64,000 nucleotides of DNA from Riptortus pedestris (GCA_019009955.1 CM032230.1:15482001-15546000); one strand, 5' to 3'; numbered from the stretch's first letter, positions 20,650-31,340 are shown. A program made the numbers and translations. Notes: generated from the letters alone by a model not told the origin.

Positions 20650-20959
20650 AATGATGACATCATCACGCAATATTATATTTGCATGTAACTCAACCGGTAA
20701 AAATTCAATGAAAACAATATTTGTTATTTAAGCTTCCAATAATGTGTTTCATGATATTTCAGCCTATTTATAACAAATAACATGTAGTATAGTTAATATG
20801 GCATGAGTAGTGGGGGGGGGGGGTTACATCAACCAACAATAAGCAGTTATATCAGAAACCACTACCACTTTATTCTAATCGTTGTACAAAATATTGTTTT
20901 CATTACACCTTTATTATGTGACTACCGAAATCAAACTAACAATATAAAAGTTACTACTT
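20650..20959. other. Subfamily 2 scraps and unassigned DNA
   Basis: 20680-20830 has caatgaaaacaatatttgtt, aacatgtagtatag and a G-run at 20812-20823, which fit the subfamily 2 region seen at 13570-13680. The rest is unassigned. Confidence 0.5.
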
Positions 20960-21275
20960 AAACCAAAATGGACACACGCAATAGAAGTATGGGGTACAGC
21001 AAAACCTTTGAACATCAGACGCAACCAGACTTTCCAATCCAAAGTCCTGCGTACCATAGAGAATGCTTCAAATTATATTCCACACCCTTCTTCCTGGGAT
21101 CTTAATATCCCATTTATAAAGGACCTAATCCCTTAAGATTCAAAAATTCCACAGCAGGCTATCCAATCATCCTAATCCAGAAGTCTTAGCCCTTTCCAGT
21201 ATCACTCATCCATATTCTCCTCCACAGCGCCTCAAGAGACAATGGCCCAGAGATATCCTATAGAAGTGTAAAGTG
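20960..21275 (+). pseudogene. Jockey-like LINE ORF2 fragment after the RT
   Basis: Plus-strand translation gives KPKWTHAIEVWGTAKPLNIR, then NQTFQSKVLRTIENASNYIP and WDLNIPFIKDLIP before a stop. A WGTA box, a RxQxFQSKVLRTIxxA helix and a DLxIPxIKxxI segment in that order mark the region between the reverse transcriptase and the end of ORF2 in Jockey-type elements. Later frames (SLSPFQYHSS, ...RLKR) continue with shifts. No intact product. Confidence 0.75.
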
Positions 21276-21580
21276 GTGATAGCAGTGGCTAATTTCTTAA
21301 CAAGTGCCATTCCTCCTTAGCTCTTGACTTCATTGCCAGGCAGGAAGAGGCTGCTCTCATTGTGGTGAAGGGGTGTAGCTTCTGTCGAGAGTGATGGAGG
21401 ACGATATTGTACATATCACATTACCAAATCCATTTATTGCAGAATGTAATTTTCTTAATTAAATAAAAAATATATTTACTATGCGAGATACATGAAAATA
21501 CGCTGTGCCATAACATCATCATTTAAGATTTGTAAGATACAACACCACGTCGTAAATCAAATTATTTTACGTATCAGACT
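21276..21580. other. Unassigned DNA, possible LINE 3' region
   Basis: Follows the ORF2 fragment; no motif. Could be its 3' UTR. Confidence 0.35.
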
Positions 21581-21690
21581 TTTCGTCATCATCTAGGTAG
21601 ATCGGCTGACATTTGAGTCCATTTTTCGAAAATCGTGTTTTTTGTATAACCTCAGTAGTTGCCCCTAAAAATAATTCAGCTAATACGCCA
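21581..21690 (+). repeat. Family A right-end fragment
   Basis: Contains cgtcatcatctaggtagatcg and a worn gtataacctcagtagttgcc ... cagctaa end. Confidence 0.55.
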
Positions 21691-21705
21691 TATTTACTAG
21701 AAAAA

Positions 21706-22159
21706 AGTCCGTCACGCAGGGGCTGCGTAAACTAAGCAGATTTCCCGCGTGAAGTTATACAATAAAGAAATCTCCATACGAAAGCCGAACAGTTACGGCA
21801 AAGGGCCAAACTACTTTTTGGCGGGAATCTCGAAACGTTCGTTATCGGCCCAAATTTAATAAAAATCCAAATATCTCGATTAATATGCAAGATAGAGAAT
21901 AAGTGTAACAATATTTATAGTAAATTAAATTTGCAATAAGATTGATTCTATACAATTTTTCGATCCGACGTATAGTAACGGAAATATTTCAAATTTTAGA
22001 AAATCCTCCCCTCTAAACTCCCCCTCCCACTGGTTCTATTTCAGCTATTAACGAACTTGATCTTTCTTTTTATATAAAACGACTAAATATCGAGTTTAGT
22101 AACGATCAAACAAAAATTGCGACCGCGAGAGCAGTAACAGACAAATATATATAGATAGA

Positions 22160-22220
<61 letters not shown>

Positions 22221-22344
22221 TTTTGAACGGACCTCATTTTTGTCATCTACTAGGTAGGATCGATGGACATTTGAAGAAAAATTTCGAAAATTCCGTCATG
22301 AGTACAACCTCAATAGCTGATTTCCCCTAAGGGAAATCTGCTAA
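21706..22344 (+). repeat. Family A copy with (TA)n core
   Basis: AGTCCGTCACGCAGGGGCTG to TTCCCCTAAGGGAAATCTGC plus TAA. It carries the alternative block ccatacgaaagccgaacagt and cgttatcggcccaaattt, also found in the damaged copy at 50.15 kb. TA core at about 22146-22216. Confidence 0.9.
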
Positions 22345-22700
22345 AAGAAGTCTAGTGATATTATTGACTTATTGCTAATGTACGTTCTTTTTGTATCCAA
22401 TTTGTTCCGGCTATTCTGCGCCACATTTCCATTACTTCCGATCTACTTATTATATTACTGTTTGTAAAGCCCCAACTTTATTTCCGTAAAGCAGTACACT
22501 TCATACGAAAGACTAAGCATATTTTTCGTATCCATGCTTATAAGTAGGTATATTAGTTAAAATTTTCCTTTTGCTTTGGAAGGCTAGTTTAGCAAGTGCT
22601 ATTCTATCGACTTCATTTCTACTATCATTGTTTTCCATTATGATGCTCCCTAGCTAACAAAACTCCTTCAATTTTTCAAGTGATGCCTTTCAGGTGACTG
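22345..22700 (-). pseudogene. LINE reverse transcriptase C-terminal fragment
   Basis: The minus strand has a frame with LGSIIMENNDSRNEVDRI then ALAKLAFQSKRKILTN, followed in other frames by YEV/VLLYG-like residues and RNVAQN. A LGS.I...G....EI..RI..AK.AF...K..LT block followed by a VLLYGxExW box is typical of the connection region in RTE/L2-like LINEs. Several stops and shifts are present. Confidence 0.65.
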
Positions 22701-22917
22701 AAAATAAGAGTAAATACACCATCTGAATAGCTTGCCATGCTCTTGGGTCTGTCACACTAACAGACTGCACCACATGGCATTACTATATACTCCGATTCAT
22801 TAAGTTGTACTTTCCTACATAATCATTTACAACACTCATAGAGATAAGTTAATGATAATTAAGAGTAATTATGAAGATTCTATAACCAATCTCAAAACTA
22901 AATACAATGATGTGTGT
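22701..22917. other. Unassigned DNA
   Basis: Nothing recognised. Confidence 0.4.
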
Positions 22918-23345
22918 TCTAGTACATGGAAACGTTGGACGTGCGAACGATGTGGACAAGCTCGCCAAACATGCATCCGAGATCAAATATTTTGAGTTTA
23001 TCTTTCTGACCCTACCAGATTTACATTTTCAAATACTACAGACAGCATTAAATGATGTTAAAATGTTGGCATGAATAGCAGAAAATCGTCGCCAAGAAAT
23101 AAAGCCTTGTATAACTTGTATAAGCAAGTGGCCATTCTGCTGACGTGACAATGGACGAAACGAAGTTGTACTAACAAGATTTAGGTTAGGACACAAAGAT
23201 CTTTTTGCGGAACATGCCATGAACCATTAAACATATACTCACTAACTGCACAAACATTGAATACCAAATAACGTGAACGAACTTCTTACAGGCAGGACTT
23301 CTCAGGCCCACATATTGACAATATCCTAAATCAGCTTAAAAAATG
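22918..23345 (+). pseudogene. LINE RNase H end and zinc-knuckle relic
   Basis: Plus-strand frames give VHGNVGRANDVDKLAKHASE (the last RNase H block, normally HxGxxGNExADxLAK), then NGRNEVVLTRFRLGHKDLF, matching the RxxEVVLxRLRIGHTRLTH block of the LINE at 30.6 kb, then a shifted TGRTSQAHI end with DNILNQLKK. It is a different and older LINE than the one next door. Confidence 0.65.
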
Positions 23346-23390
23346 AATTTCTTTTTACAAAATTTAATATCTCCCCTTTTCGAATTTTCG

Positions 23391-23430
<40 letters not shown>

Positions 23431-23585
23431 TGTTAACGCTCTGGCGGTCACAATTTTTGTTTGATCATTACGAAACTCGATATTTAACCGTTTTATGTAA
23501 AAAGACAGATCAAGTTCGTTAATGGCTGAAATCATACCAAAGGGAGGAGGGGTTTAGAGGGGGGGGTTTTCGAAAATTCGAAATG
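23346..23585 (-). repeat. Family A copy cut by a LINE insertion
   Basis: TA core at about 23394-23426, then gtctgttaacgctctggcgg, gttcgttaatggctgaaat, a G-tract, and gggttttcgaaaattcgaaa, where the sequence switches abruptly to the LINE tail at 23586. Confidence 0.8.
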
Positions 23586-23859
23586 TTGTTGTTGTTGTAT
23601 AGGGTTTAAGGGCGAAAAACTACCAGGTTATCATCGCCCTGTAATATTTATAATTCACATTTTGGTAACCTCATCCATATTGCCATTTTAACAATATAAA
23701 CGAGGATACGAGCAATTGCACTTTAAATTTCTTTGTATAAACTCGTGTTTTTTACAAAATTAAACAATTTATGGAGTTCATTCGGGTCATCTCCAAGGGC
23801 CACTTCTATACATTTGGAAATATTGTATTTGTTTCTAATATCTGTATACTTATGGCATT
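23586..23859 (-). mobile_element. Jockey-like LINE copy B, 3' part
   Basis: Almost identical to 4787-5060: (CAA)n tail on the minus strand, then the stretch for gggcgatgataacctggtag, and the ORF2 C-terminal codons with the HKLFNFVKNT block. It is interrupted at 23859/23860 by inserted elements; the LINE resumes at 30526. The sister copy has the uninterrupted sequence at 5060-5070. Confidence 0.9.
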
Positions 23860-23864
23860 CCATT

Positions 23865-24460
23865 TGTTTACGGCACTTATGCTAAAGAAAAAAATGACGT
23901 CACAGTTCTTGCCCAGCTGGCCATCCTGACGCCGTTACCTAGCAACCCGTGCCTCGCTGACTACCTCCTTGGCCACGTGATAGTCTGGAAGAAAATGGCG
24001 ACACGAGCATAAGGCCAGAATACAGTATTTTTCTTTACGAACCCAGGATAATACTCGACATGGAGTAGAAAAGCCACAAAGTAGCTGGGTGTGGCAGGAG
24101 GAGATGGCAGCGGGAGCGGCAACACATGAGGTACCTCATTTTTTATAACATTATATCCAGAAGAAAAGGAATAAACGAACATCAAGCTCACTCATCATTG
24201 GCCATTTACAAAATTCAGCTGATTTTCCAGATATTAATGTTCACCGTGGCCCTTCAGGCAATTTAGTTATAATCCAATAAAATGTACTCTTTATAATTAG
24301 TTTTTAGATTAGTCACAATGGCCCTTCAGGCAATTCAGTTGTAAATATAAATACATTATGTTATCCTTTGATTACCATCAGTCTTTTCTTTATACAGTCC
24401 ACAGTTATTAATTCGTTGGCATATCTCCCATAAAGAGAAGCCTCGAATTTGCTTTGTTCA
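23865..24460 (+). repeat. BEL/Pao 5' LTR
   Basis: 596 bp, TG...CA. It has AATAAA at 24277-24282 and a tandem internal motif ggcccttcaggcaattyagt at about 24249 and 24319. Over the shared 543 bp it differs from the right LTR at about three places by eye (one extra c near 23948, two substitutions near 24030-24060), so the insertion is young. Confidence 0.92.
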
Positions 24461-24478
24461 TGGTCCGACCGGGCGGAT
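24461..24478 (+). promoter_or_regulatory. Putative primer binding site
   Basis: TGGTCCGACCGGGCGG starts directly after the LTR's final CA. TGG complements a tRNA CCA end. The tRNA species was not identified. Confidence 0.7.
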
Positions 24479-25651
24479 TATATTTTATATTCAATCCCAT
24501 CATTACCATTAAATTCATTGCTGAAAATTATAATTATTCATTATTATTAGTTTTGGATAAATATGCAAATCAATACTGTACTCTATAAGTAGCTAGAACA
24601 TTCATGTATTATTAATGCATGATGCCATTTATAATTTCAATAATTAATTTATACATTTGTTTAAATCTTAGCAGACAATGTTTTCACTATTCATACATTT
24701 TTATAAAATTCATGTTATAACCTACTGTGAATAGTGGAAACATTTCAATAGCTTCAGTAAGTTCTCAACAATTGAAAACTATGTTGTTCATTTCTTTGTT
24801 AGGATTTGAAAAAAAGTACTACTTTATTTCTTTATTTGTCAAAATTTAATTGAAAATTCATTACACTTGTGCTCATTTTATTAAGCTTAATTTTCAAATA
24901 ATCATTTATGCTATCAATTTTATAGCAAATTAGAAATTATGAATTATTTATTTATATTGAGTCAGGTTATTTTCAGTGTCAACTTTTAGCTTAACTGTTA
25001 ACTTAATTTATTATCAGTGCTGTATCATTGAGCCAAGCTTTGTTGCTTGGTATGACTTACTATAACATACTCATTTGTTTTTTAAACATACAGACAGCAT
25101 TTAAGTCAATGATGATTTAAGATGCAAATACTTCCCAACGCAATGTATTTATTCACTATAACAAATCACATTTTTTTAATCTCACAACAATAAATCATTG
25201 ACCATTTAAACATTTATTAACACATTTTTTCAGATTAGCAGAACAATTTTACATTCTGAGTGTAGCGCTTGTTTACCATCGAAGTAAGGTTATAAACATT
25301 CGATTGCTCTTTAATCCATAGAGATTGGCTTCTAATTCCAATCTGACTTATTGTCATTTAGCAGCGCTTTGACGTCACGTACCTTGTACTGCGTTTCGGT
25401 ATCTGCCCCCTTGGGTCAGTTATCTTTAGTTCACTTAATTAGAATATTTATTCTGCTTTTCGTCACTCATTTTTGATGTGATTTTCCCTAATTGTTATTG
25501 TCCACCCTTGGTGACAAATTCTCCATTTCTAATAATTCATTCACGTTGTTTCCCTGTCATTTCGTGTATCTCCGTTTCTTGTCGCTTCGCACTTGTTCTC
25601 CTCCGCCGCTCTCAGCTGCTGATGTTTATAATTGAATCTAATTATATTAAT
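24479..25651 (+). other. BEL/Pao leader
   Basis: AT-rich non-coding DNA between the primer binding site and the first gag Met. An ORF extension from 25478 to 25651 is in frame with gag but has no gag character and starts earlier than expected. Confidence 0.6.
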
Positions 25652-26500
25652 ATGGAAAACGTGAGGTCAGCTGCCAACCTTGAAAGGAAGCTGCGCCTTA
25701 TTAAAAGGGACATTTCTCGTTTGGAGCTCATAGGTCTTGGAAAATCAGCTCTAGCTTCAGAAGACCTAGTGATTACGCTGGAGTGTGCAATAGAGGAAGC
25801 TGATGGTTACCTGAAAGAGTTTCTAGATGTTTGGGATGAACGATCCAACTTACAGAGTACCATTAAAGACGATACATTCCCCTCAGACGAGTGGATGAAT
25901 AGTTATGATGAAGTTCGACATGAAATTCGACGGGCAAAAATTTCATTAGCAACCATCAATCGTCGCCAACAACCATCAATGCCTCCTGTAGAAGGCACTG
26001 GACTGACCAAGCCCACTACTACTTCGCTTTTCAACGAATCCTGCGAAGAAATATCAAGCAGGCTCAGAGCATTCTGGGAGATGGAGGAGCCCACTCCAGT
26101 TAATCAAAGGGATCCCGATGACAGTTACTGTGAGGACCATTTTCTTCAAACGCACTCCCGCGATGCAGATGGGCGCTACATGGTGAGGTTGCCTATAAAG
26201 CCAATCTCCTCTCAGTTGCAGCCAAATCGGGACCTGGCTGCCAATCGATTTTCAAATTTAGAGCGGAAAATGGAGAAGAATGTTGTACTGTCCCCTAAAT
26301 ACAAAGAATTCATGCAGGAGTATGAGGAACTGGGCCATATGTCACTTGCCTCCACAACCGCGGCATACATTATTCCTCACCATGGAGTTTGGCAGTATAG
26401 CGCGGAAGGAGCGAAACTTAGAGTTGTTTTTGACGCTTCCTGTGGACCAGAAAGTCTGAATGACACTCTCTTACCGGGTCCAAAATTATTGTACAATTAG
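25652..26500 (+). pseudogene. BEL/Pao gag N-terminus fused to pre-RT region
   Basis: The preferred start is ATG at 25652 (MENVRSAANLERKLRLIKRD), a typical coiled, charged BEL gag N-terminus (LIGLGKSALASEDL...). From about residue 125 of this frame it changes to LFNESCEEISSRLRAFWEME and DDSYCEDHFLQTHSRDADGR, which belong just upstream of the reverse transcriptase. The gag C-terminus, CCHC knuckle and aspartic protease are therefore deleted in frame. The frame continues to LRVVFDAS (first RT block) and LLPGPKL, then breaks after a few extra bases at about 26486-26500. Confidence 0.88.
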
Positions 26501-27232
26501 ACATATCAAACATATTAATCAATTTCAGGTCTTATGCCATACCTTTATGCACGGACATTGTAAAAATGTATCGGCAAATTCTGGTGCATCCCGATGATCG
26601 CCATTTGCAGCACATATTCTGGAGAATACACCGAACTGATGCTCTCCATGAGTACGAGCTTAACACCGCGACGTACGGAGTTCGACCAAGCGCGTTTCTG
26701 GCAATGAGAGTAATCAAACAGTTAGTGGCCGATGAAGGAGCACATTATCCTCTCGCCGCTGGTCAAGTGTGTTCATCAATGTATGTAGATGATTTTGTAA
26801 GTGGAGGTAACACGCTAGAAGAAGTCCTTGAGCTTAAGCGACAACTCATTGAGCTATTTGCTAAAGGTGGCTTCGAGCTGAGCAAGTGGGCATCAACCAT
26901 CAAGGAAGTACTTCCAGAAACGTCAAAGGAAGCTGTTCATTTGCAAATTACCGATCAAGACACAGGCCATCAAAAAATCCTAGGACTCATATGGATTCCC
27001 AGTGAGGATGTATTCACATATTTAGTACACCGTCCTCCATCAACTCACGTCACAAAACGGATCATATTATCGGCTGTAGCGCGGATCTTCGACCCTCTTG
27101 GCTTGCTTGCGCCTATTACCTTCAAGGCCAAAGTTCTTCTTCAGTCCGTATGGAAAAGCCGCGTCGACTGGGATGAAACACTTCCGGAAGACATTATCAA
27201 TGATTGGAAGGCATTGATATCGGAGTGGCATT
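26501..27232 (+). pseudogene. BEL/Pao reverse transcriptase
   Basis: Read in the next frame from about 26501, this continues the RT with DISNILINFRSYAIPLCTDI and KMYRQILVHPDDRHLQHIFW, then TYGVRPSAFLAMRVIKQL, the catalytic box SSMYVDDFVSGG, GGFELSKWASTIKEV, KILGLIWIPSEDVFTY, and RIFDPLGLLAPITFKAKVLL, which is strongly diagnostic of the Pao/BEL clade. The YVDD aspartates are intact. The useful frame is lost near 27230, where the RNase H continues one frame over. Confidence 0.92.
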
Positions 27233-27767
27233 TCTTTCTAGTATTAAAATTCCTCGCTACTTTGGAAGCCACAATGCTGTATGTAGAATTGTGGGATTTT
27301 GTGATGCATCTGATAATGGGTATGCAGCCGCAATCTACAATCGCGCAGAATATCCCGACGGTAGCGCACGAGTCACGCTCATGAAAGCGAAAACAAAGGT
27401 GTTACCTTTAAAATTTGTATCTATAGCTCGTTTAGAGCTGTGTGGTGCCTTGTTACTAACAAAATTGCTAACATCCCTGAGCTTGTCATCGCCGTTTGAC
27501 CATCCACCCATATGCTTCACTGACTCAACTGTGGTTTTGGCTTGGCTGCGCAAGCCCACTTATGCACTTAAGGTTTTTGAGGCCAACCGCGTTTCTCAGA
27601 TTTTGAGTGTCACGTCTAGTTCCGACTGGCATCATGTCCGATCAGAGGACAACCCGGCTGATATTAGCTCACGCGGTTGTACCCCAAGTAATCTCTGTGG
27701 AGCGGACATGTGGTGGAATGACCCTCCTGGCTGTCTCTCCCTTACAGAGAATGGCCTCCAGACATAG
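27204..27767 (+). pseudogene. BEL/Pao RNase H region
   Basis: Contains GFCDASDNGYAAAIYNRAEY (first catalytic Asp block), SIARLELCGALLLTKLL (Glu block), CFTDSTVVLAWLRKPTY (Asp block) and HHVRSEDNPADISSRGCTPS (last block), all with BEL/Pao spacing. A frameshift near 27750 separates it from the integrase frame, which picks up at PPDIAIIEVAAD. Confidence 0.9.
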
Positions 27768-28986
27768 CCATTATTGAGGTGGCAGCAGACTGCATAATGG
27801 CTTTAAATGTTAATCAAGCGAAGCTTGAACAGACTTTTGAAGACAAATGGATGGAAAGATTCTCATCGTATAGAACTCTAATCAGGACCGTTGCTCGTAT
27901 GCTACGCCTCGTTAAACGGACGAAGCCAAATCCAGGAGGCCCCATCACAGCTGACGAATTTAAAAATGCTAAGTTTAGATGCATTCAATTGGAGCAAAGA
28001 TTGCACCTTCCGAGAGCGCTGTTCGGAAATACTTCCGTTCCGAAACCTTATGACCAGCTCCAGCCGTTCGTTGACGAGCATGGGCTTGTCAGGGTGGGCG
28101 GCAGGTTGAACAACGCCCCACTCGAACCGTGCTGCCGACATCCGATACTTATTCCACGATCTTGTCTTTTTGCACAACTAATTGTGGATGACATACACCG
28201 AAGACATTTTCACGCGGGGCCAACGCTTGTACTTTCTCTGTTACGCCAAGAGTACTGGATCCCCGGAGCTTTGAAATTCATTAGAGGGAGAATTGTACGT
28301 TGCGTTCCATGTCGTATGGTGCGATGCAAACCTGTTCAGCCACTTATTTTATTTTTATTTTATCAGTTTAGAGCCTTTCTGCAAACTGGATTAGATTATG
28401 CAGGGCCCTTCTTGATAAAGGAATCTACGCGCCGAAATGCGGCTCTTGGCAAGGCATATTTATGTATTTTTGTCTGCATGGCAAGCAAGGCAGTTCACTT
28501 AGAGGCAGTCTCGTCATTGTCAACCCCAGTATTTTTGTCGCCATTAGATAGATTTGTAGCCAGAAGGGGTCTCCCGCAGAAACTTCACTCTGACCATGGC
28601 TCCAACTTCATTGGTGCATCCCGCTTCCTTAAGGAAGTGTATAAGTTCATGGTCTTTTATTCCACCAGGAACCCCCCACTTTGGTGGACTGTGGGAAGCA
28701 GGTGTGAAATCTGTGAAGAACCTTCTAGTGCAAAGCATTGGAAAGCATCCCTATACCTTTGAAGAGCTTTCAACGGCACTCACCAAAGTTGAAGGACTCC
28801 TCAATTCACGCCCCATGTATGCACTCACGGAAGATGCTGATGACTACAATTACCTGACTCCAGGGCACTTCCTCATCGGCTCATCCTTATCCCAAATCCC
28901 TGAGTCTACTGCGAACCCGACTCTGAAGAGTAACACGTCTCGCTGGAAAACTCTTAAGGAACAAATCATCTATGTGTGGCCATCCT
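27768..28986 (+). pseudogene. BEL/Pao integrase, frameshifted and truncated
   Basis: The first frame has the pre-integrase GGRLNNAPLEPCCRHPILIP, the zinc-binding HRRHFHAG...CVPCRMVRC part, LDYAGPF (first catalytic Asp) and HSDHGSNFIGASR (second Asp). A T-rich stretch near 28350 replaces part of the linker. Near 28650 the frame shifts and the Glu region continues as FIPPGTPHFGGLWEAGVKSV, then LLNSRPMYALTED and GHFLIGSSL. It ends at RWKTLKEQIIYVW, where the sequence jumps into the right LTR. Confidence 0.9.
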
Positions 28987-28987
28987 G

Positions 28988-29530
28988 CTGGCCATCCTGA
29001 CGCCGTTACCTAGCAACCCGTGCTCGCTGACTACCTCCTTGGCCACGTGATAGTCTGGAAGAAAATGGCGACACGAGCATAAGGCCAGAATACAGTATTC
29101 TTCTTTACGAACCCAGGATAATACTCAACATGGAGTAGAAAAGCCACAAAGTAGCTGGGTGTGGCAGGAGGAGATGGCAGCGGGAGCGGCAACACATGAG
29201 GTACCTCATTTTTTATAACATTATATCCAGAAGAAAAGGAATAAACGAACATCAAGCTCACTCATCATTGGCCATTTACAAAATTCAGCTGATTTTCCAG
29301 ATATTAATGTTCACCGTGGCCCTTCAGGCAATTTAGTTATAATCCAATAAAATGTACTCTTTATAATTAGTTTTTAGATTAGTCACAATGGCCCTTCAGG
29401 CAATTCAGTTGTAAATATAAATACATTATGTTATCCTTTGATTACCATCAGTCTTTTCTTTATACAGTCCACAGTTATTAATTCGTTGGCATATCTCCCA
29501 TAAAGAGAAGCCTCGAATTTGCTTTGTTCA
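28988..29530 (+). repeat. BEL/Pao 3' LTR, 5' truncated
   Basis: Matches 23917-24460 with about three differences. The first 52 bp of the LTR are missing. At the junction ggccatcctg occurs twice, consistent with deletion between short direct repeats. Confidence 0.9.
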
Positions 29531-29537
29531 CCATTAA

Positions 29538-30521
29538 CCCTAGAACTACCAAGGGGGGGGGGCTCCTTGAGCCCACAACTTTTTGTTTTTGTTCCCTATC
29601 ACCCAATTTTAATGGGATATTTTTGATATTTTATGTATTCCTCAGAAAAACATCCTAGAGTGAGGGCATAACAATAAAATTAAATAAAAAAATTTCTATG
29701 TTGAGAAAAAAAAATTTTTTTTGACGTATGATCTCGAGGAGCCCCCCCCCCTTGGTAATGCAAGGGGTAGTTATACACTTAAGTACCAAGGGGGGGGGGC
29801 TCCTCGAGCCCACTGATATTTAATACTACTTTTAACTAGTAATTCAAGTGTTATTAATTATATTGCTCAAATAATAATTACTTTGATGTAATTTTAACAT
29901 ACACAAACCTTCTCAAGTTTTTTTTTCTCAAAAAAAAATATATATATATATTCTCCCCATATAATTTTTTTTCATATAAAAATATATTACTGAGATGGTT
30001 ATAATTATTGCTCCTGATAGGTACTTTTTTAGAAAAGAGAAAATTTTCTAGGTTGTTCCCAACTAGGGGAACAGTTAGTCCATGCTGCATCCTGGATAAA
30101 CACTCGGAAAAAACATTATTGTGCAAAAGAACCGATAATTGCATTACGAATCTGATAATTATATTTTCTTAAATTATTATTCTATTATAATGTTATAATA
30201 ACTTAGATATAGATAACTTTTTATTCTAACAATGTTTAGCTTGTTCCTCCAGTAGAATAAAATTACATTTAATTTAAAGTCATCCTTTTTTCCCCATCCG
30301 AACTTTTTTTTTTAATTTATTTTTATTTTTGTATTTATTTTTTTTTTCATTTTTTTCCCCACAGGTGTCATAAGAAACGTTCATTAAACATAATCCAATA
30401 GAAATAAAAATTTTAAAAAAATTATAGAACCAAAATAAAAGGTTTTTAAGGTTGTGGGTTCGAGGAGCCCCCCCCCCCCTTGGTAATCCATGCGACCTGG
30501 GAGAGGTCGGTAATACTAGGG
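29538..30521. mobile_element. piggyBac-like MITE
   Basis: Left end TTAA-CCCTAGAACTACC (29534-29550), right end GGTAATACTAGGG-TGAA (30509-30525), i.e. 13-bp terminal repeats starting CCCTAG beside a TTAA target (one side mutated to TGAA). An inner inverted repeat, ACCAAGGGGGGGGGGCTCCT then CGAACCCAC, adjoins the left terminal repeat but lies about 27 bp inside the right one. This short-left, long-right spacing is the classic piggyBac end architecture. No transposase is seen. A further inverted pair of the G-rich repeat lies at about 29731-29812, so the element may be a composite of two. Confidence 0.85.
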
Positions 30522-30525
30522 TGAA

Positions 30526-31340
30526 TATGTGATATATAGTCAGTTCTGTGTTACATTTCTCACAAATCGGGGGTTGATCTTTTGTCATAAGATAGCCATG
30601 CGTAAGTCGTGTGTGCCCAATTCGGAGTCTTCCTAATACAACTTCATCTCTTTTGTTGTCTCTTGTCGAATATTTCCATGGACGGATGGTGGTTTTAATA
30701 GTTTTTAATTTATTTTTCTGGGTTTCATTCCACATGTGTTGCCAGTTTTTATTAATTTCTTCTTTGAGTGGTTGGTAGAGTTCTGCAGATGTAATTGTTG
30801 TTGGGGTGATGGAGTAGAGTTGATGGGCTTCTCTGGCTGCTAAATCTGCTTTTTCGTTTCCATCTATTCCCAATGGCTTGGAATCCACATGAAGTAGACG
30901 GCCCTTATAGCTCTCGGAGCATTTGTATTTGGTATTGTTTTTTTTTTTACTATTGGGTTGTTTGTGAATACATCTTTGATACTCAATAGGGCACTCATCG
31001 AGTCAGTGCAAATCAGGAATTTTTCTTGAGTTGAGAGTGTTGCAAATGCAGTGATATAGAGCGAATTTAATTGCGAATAGTTCGGCGGAATAGATGCTGG
31101 TTAATTTGTTGAGTTTGAATTTTTGGCAGGCATTTTCTTCGTAGTAGGCGCAGGAGGAAGACTCGGTAATTTTCGAACCATCAGTGTATATTATCTTTGG
31201 GTGTTTTTCTATTTTATTAATGAAAGCTTCCTTTATTTTCCAATAGTTGATCTCTTGGGACGATTTGTTTATGAGTTTGGTGATTCCTGTATCTATAGAT
31301 ATTTCTTGAATTGTCCAAGGTGGAGTTGGGTCGAAGCTTC
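30526..31340 (-). mobile_element. Jockey-like LINE copy B, 5' part
   Basis: Continues the LINE left at 23859: tatgtgatatatagtcagtt here equals the sister copy at about 5069. It extends upstream through the RNase H region to about 31340, where LINE homology ends (5' truncation). Together with 23586-23859 it makes one LINE of roughly 1.1 kb, split by 6.7 kb of later insertions. Confidence 0.88.
30530..31325 (-). pseudogene. LINE RNase H domain and zinc-knuckle tail
   Basis: On the minus strand: PPWTIQEISIDTG, IEKHPKIIYTDGSKI (first Asp), SIYSAELFAIKFAL (Glu), a shifted ICTDSMSALLSIKDV (Asp), GIDGNEKADLAAREA (last RNase H block), then RDEVVLGRLRIGHTRLTHGY and ICEKCNTELTIYHI. All four RNase H catalytic blocks are visible, which shows what the sister copy at 4.9-6.0 kb lost. 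At least one frameshift occurs near 30900-31020. The open frame runs on past the LINE edge into the piggyBac-like MITE, making an artificial chimera. Confidence 0.85.

Larger units (their letters stand above)
23865..29530 (+). mobile_element. BEL/Pao LTR retrotransposon, defective
   Basis: It begins TGTTTA, ends TGTTCA and is flanked by the 5-bp duplication CCATT (23860-23864 and 29531-29535). LTRs are at both ends and a primer binding site follows the left one. The internal region has gag N-terminus, reverse transcriptase, RNase H and integrase in BEL/Pao order. The protease and CCHC part of gag is deleted, several frameshifts are present, and the 3' end of integrase plus the first 52 bp of the right LTR are lost. 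Total 5.67 kb. Confidence 0.92.

Noticed and set aside
23961..24191. 76-codon minus-strand ORF, repeated at 29031-29261
   Set aside because: It lies inside the BEL/Pao LTR and occurs twice only because the LTR does.
25478..25651. Earlier start for BEL gag
   Set aside because: The first 58 residues are hydrophobic and Cys-rich, unlike gag; the ATG at 25652 gives the expected N-terminus.
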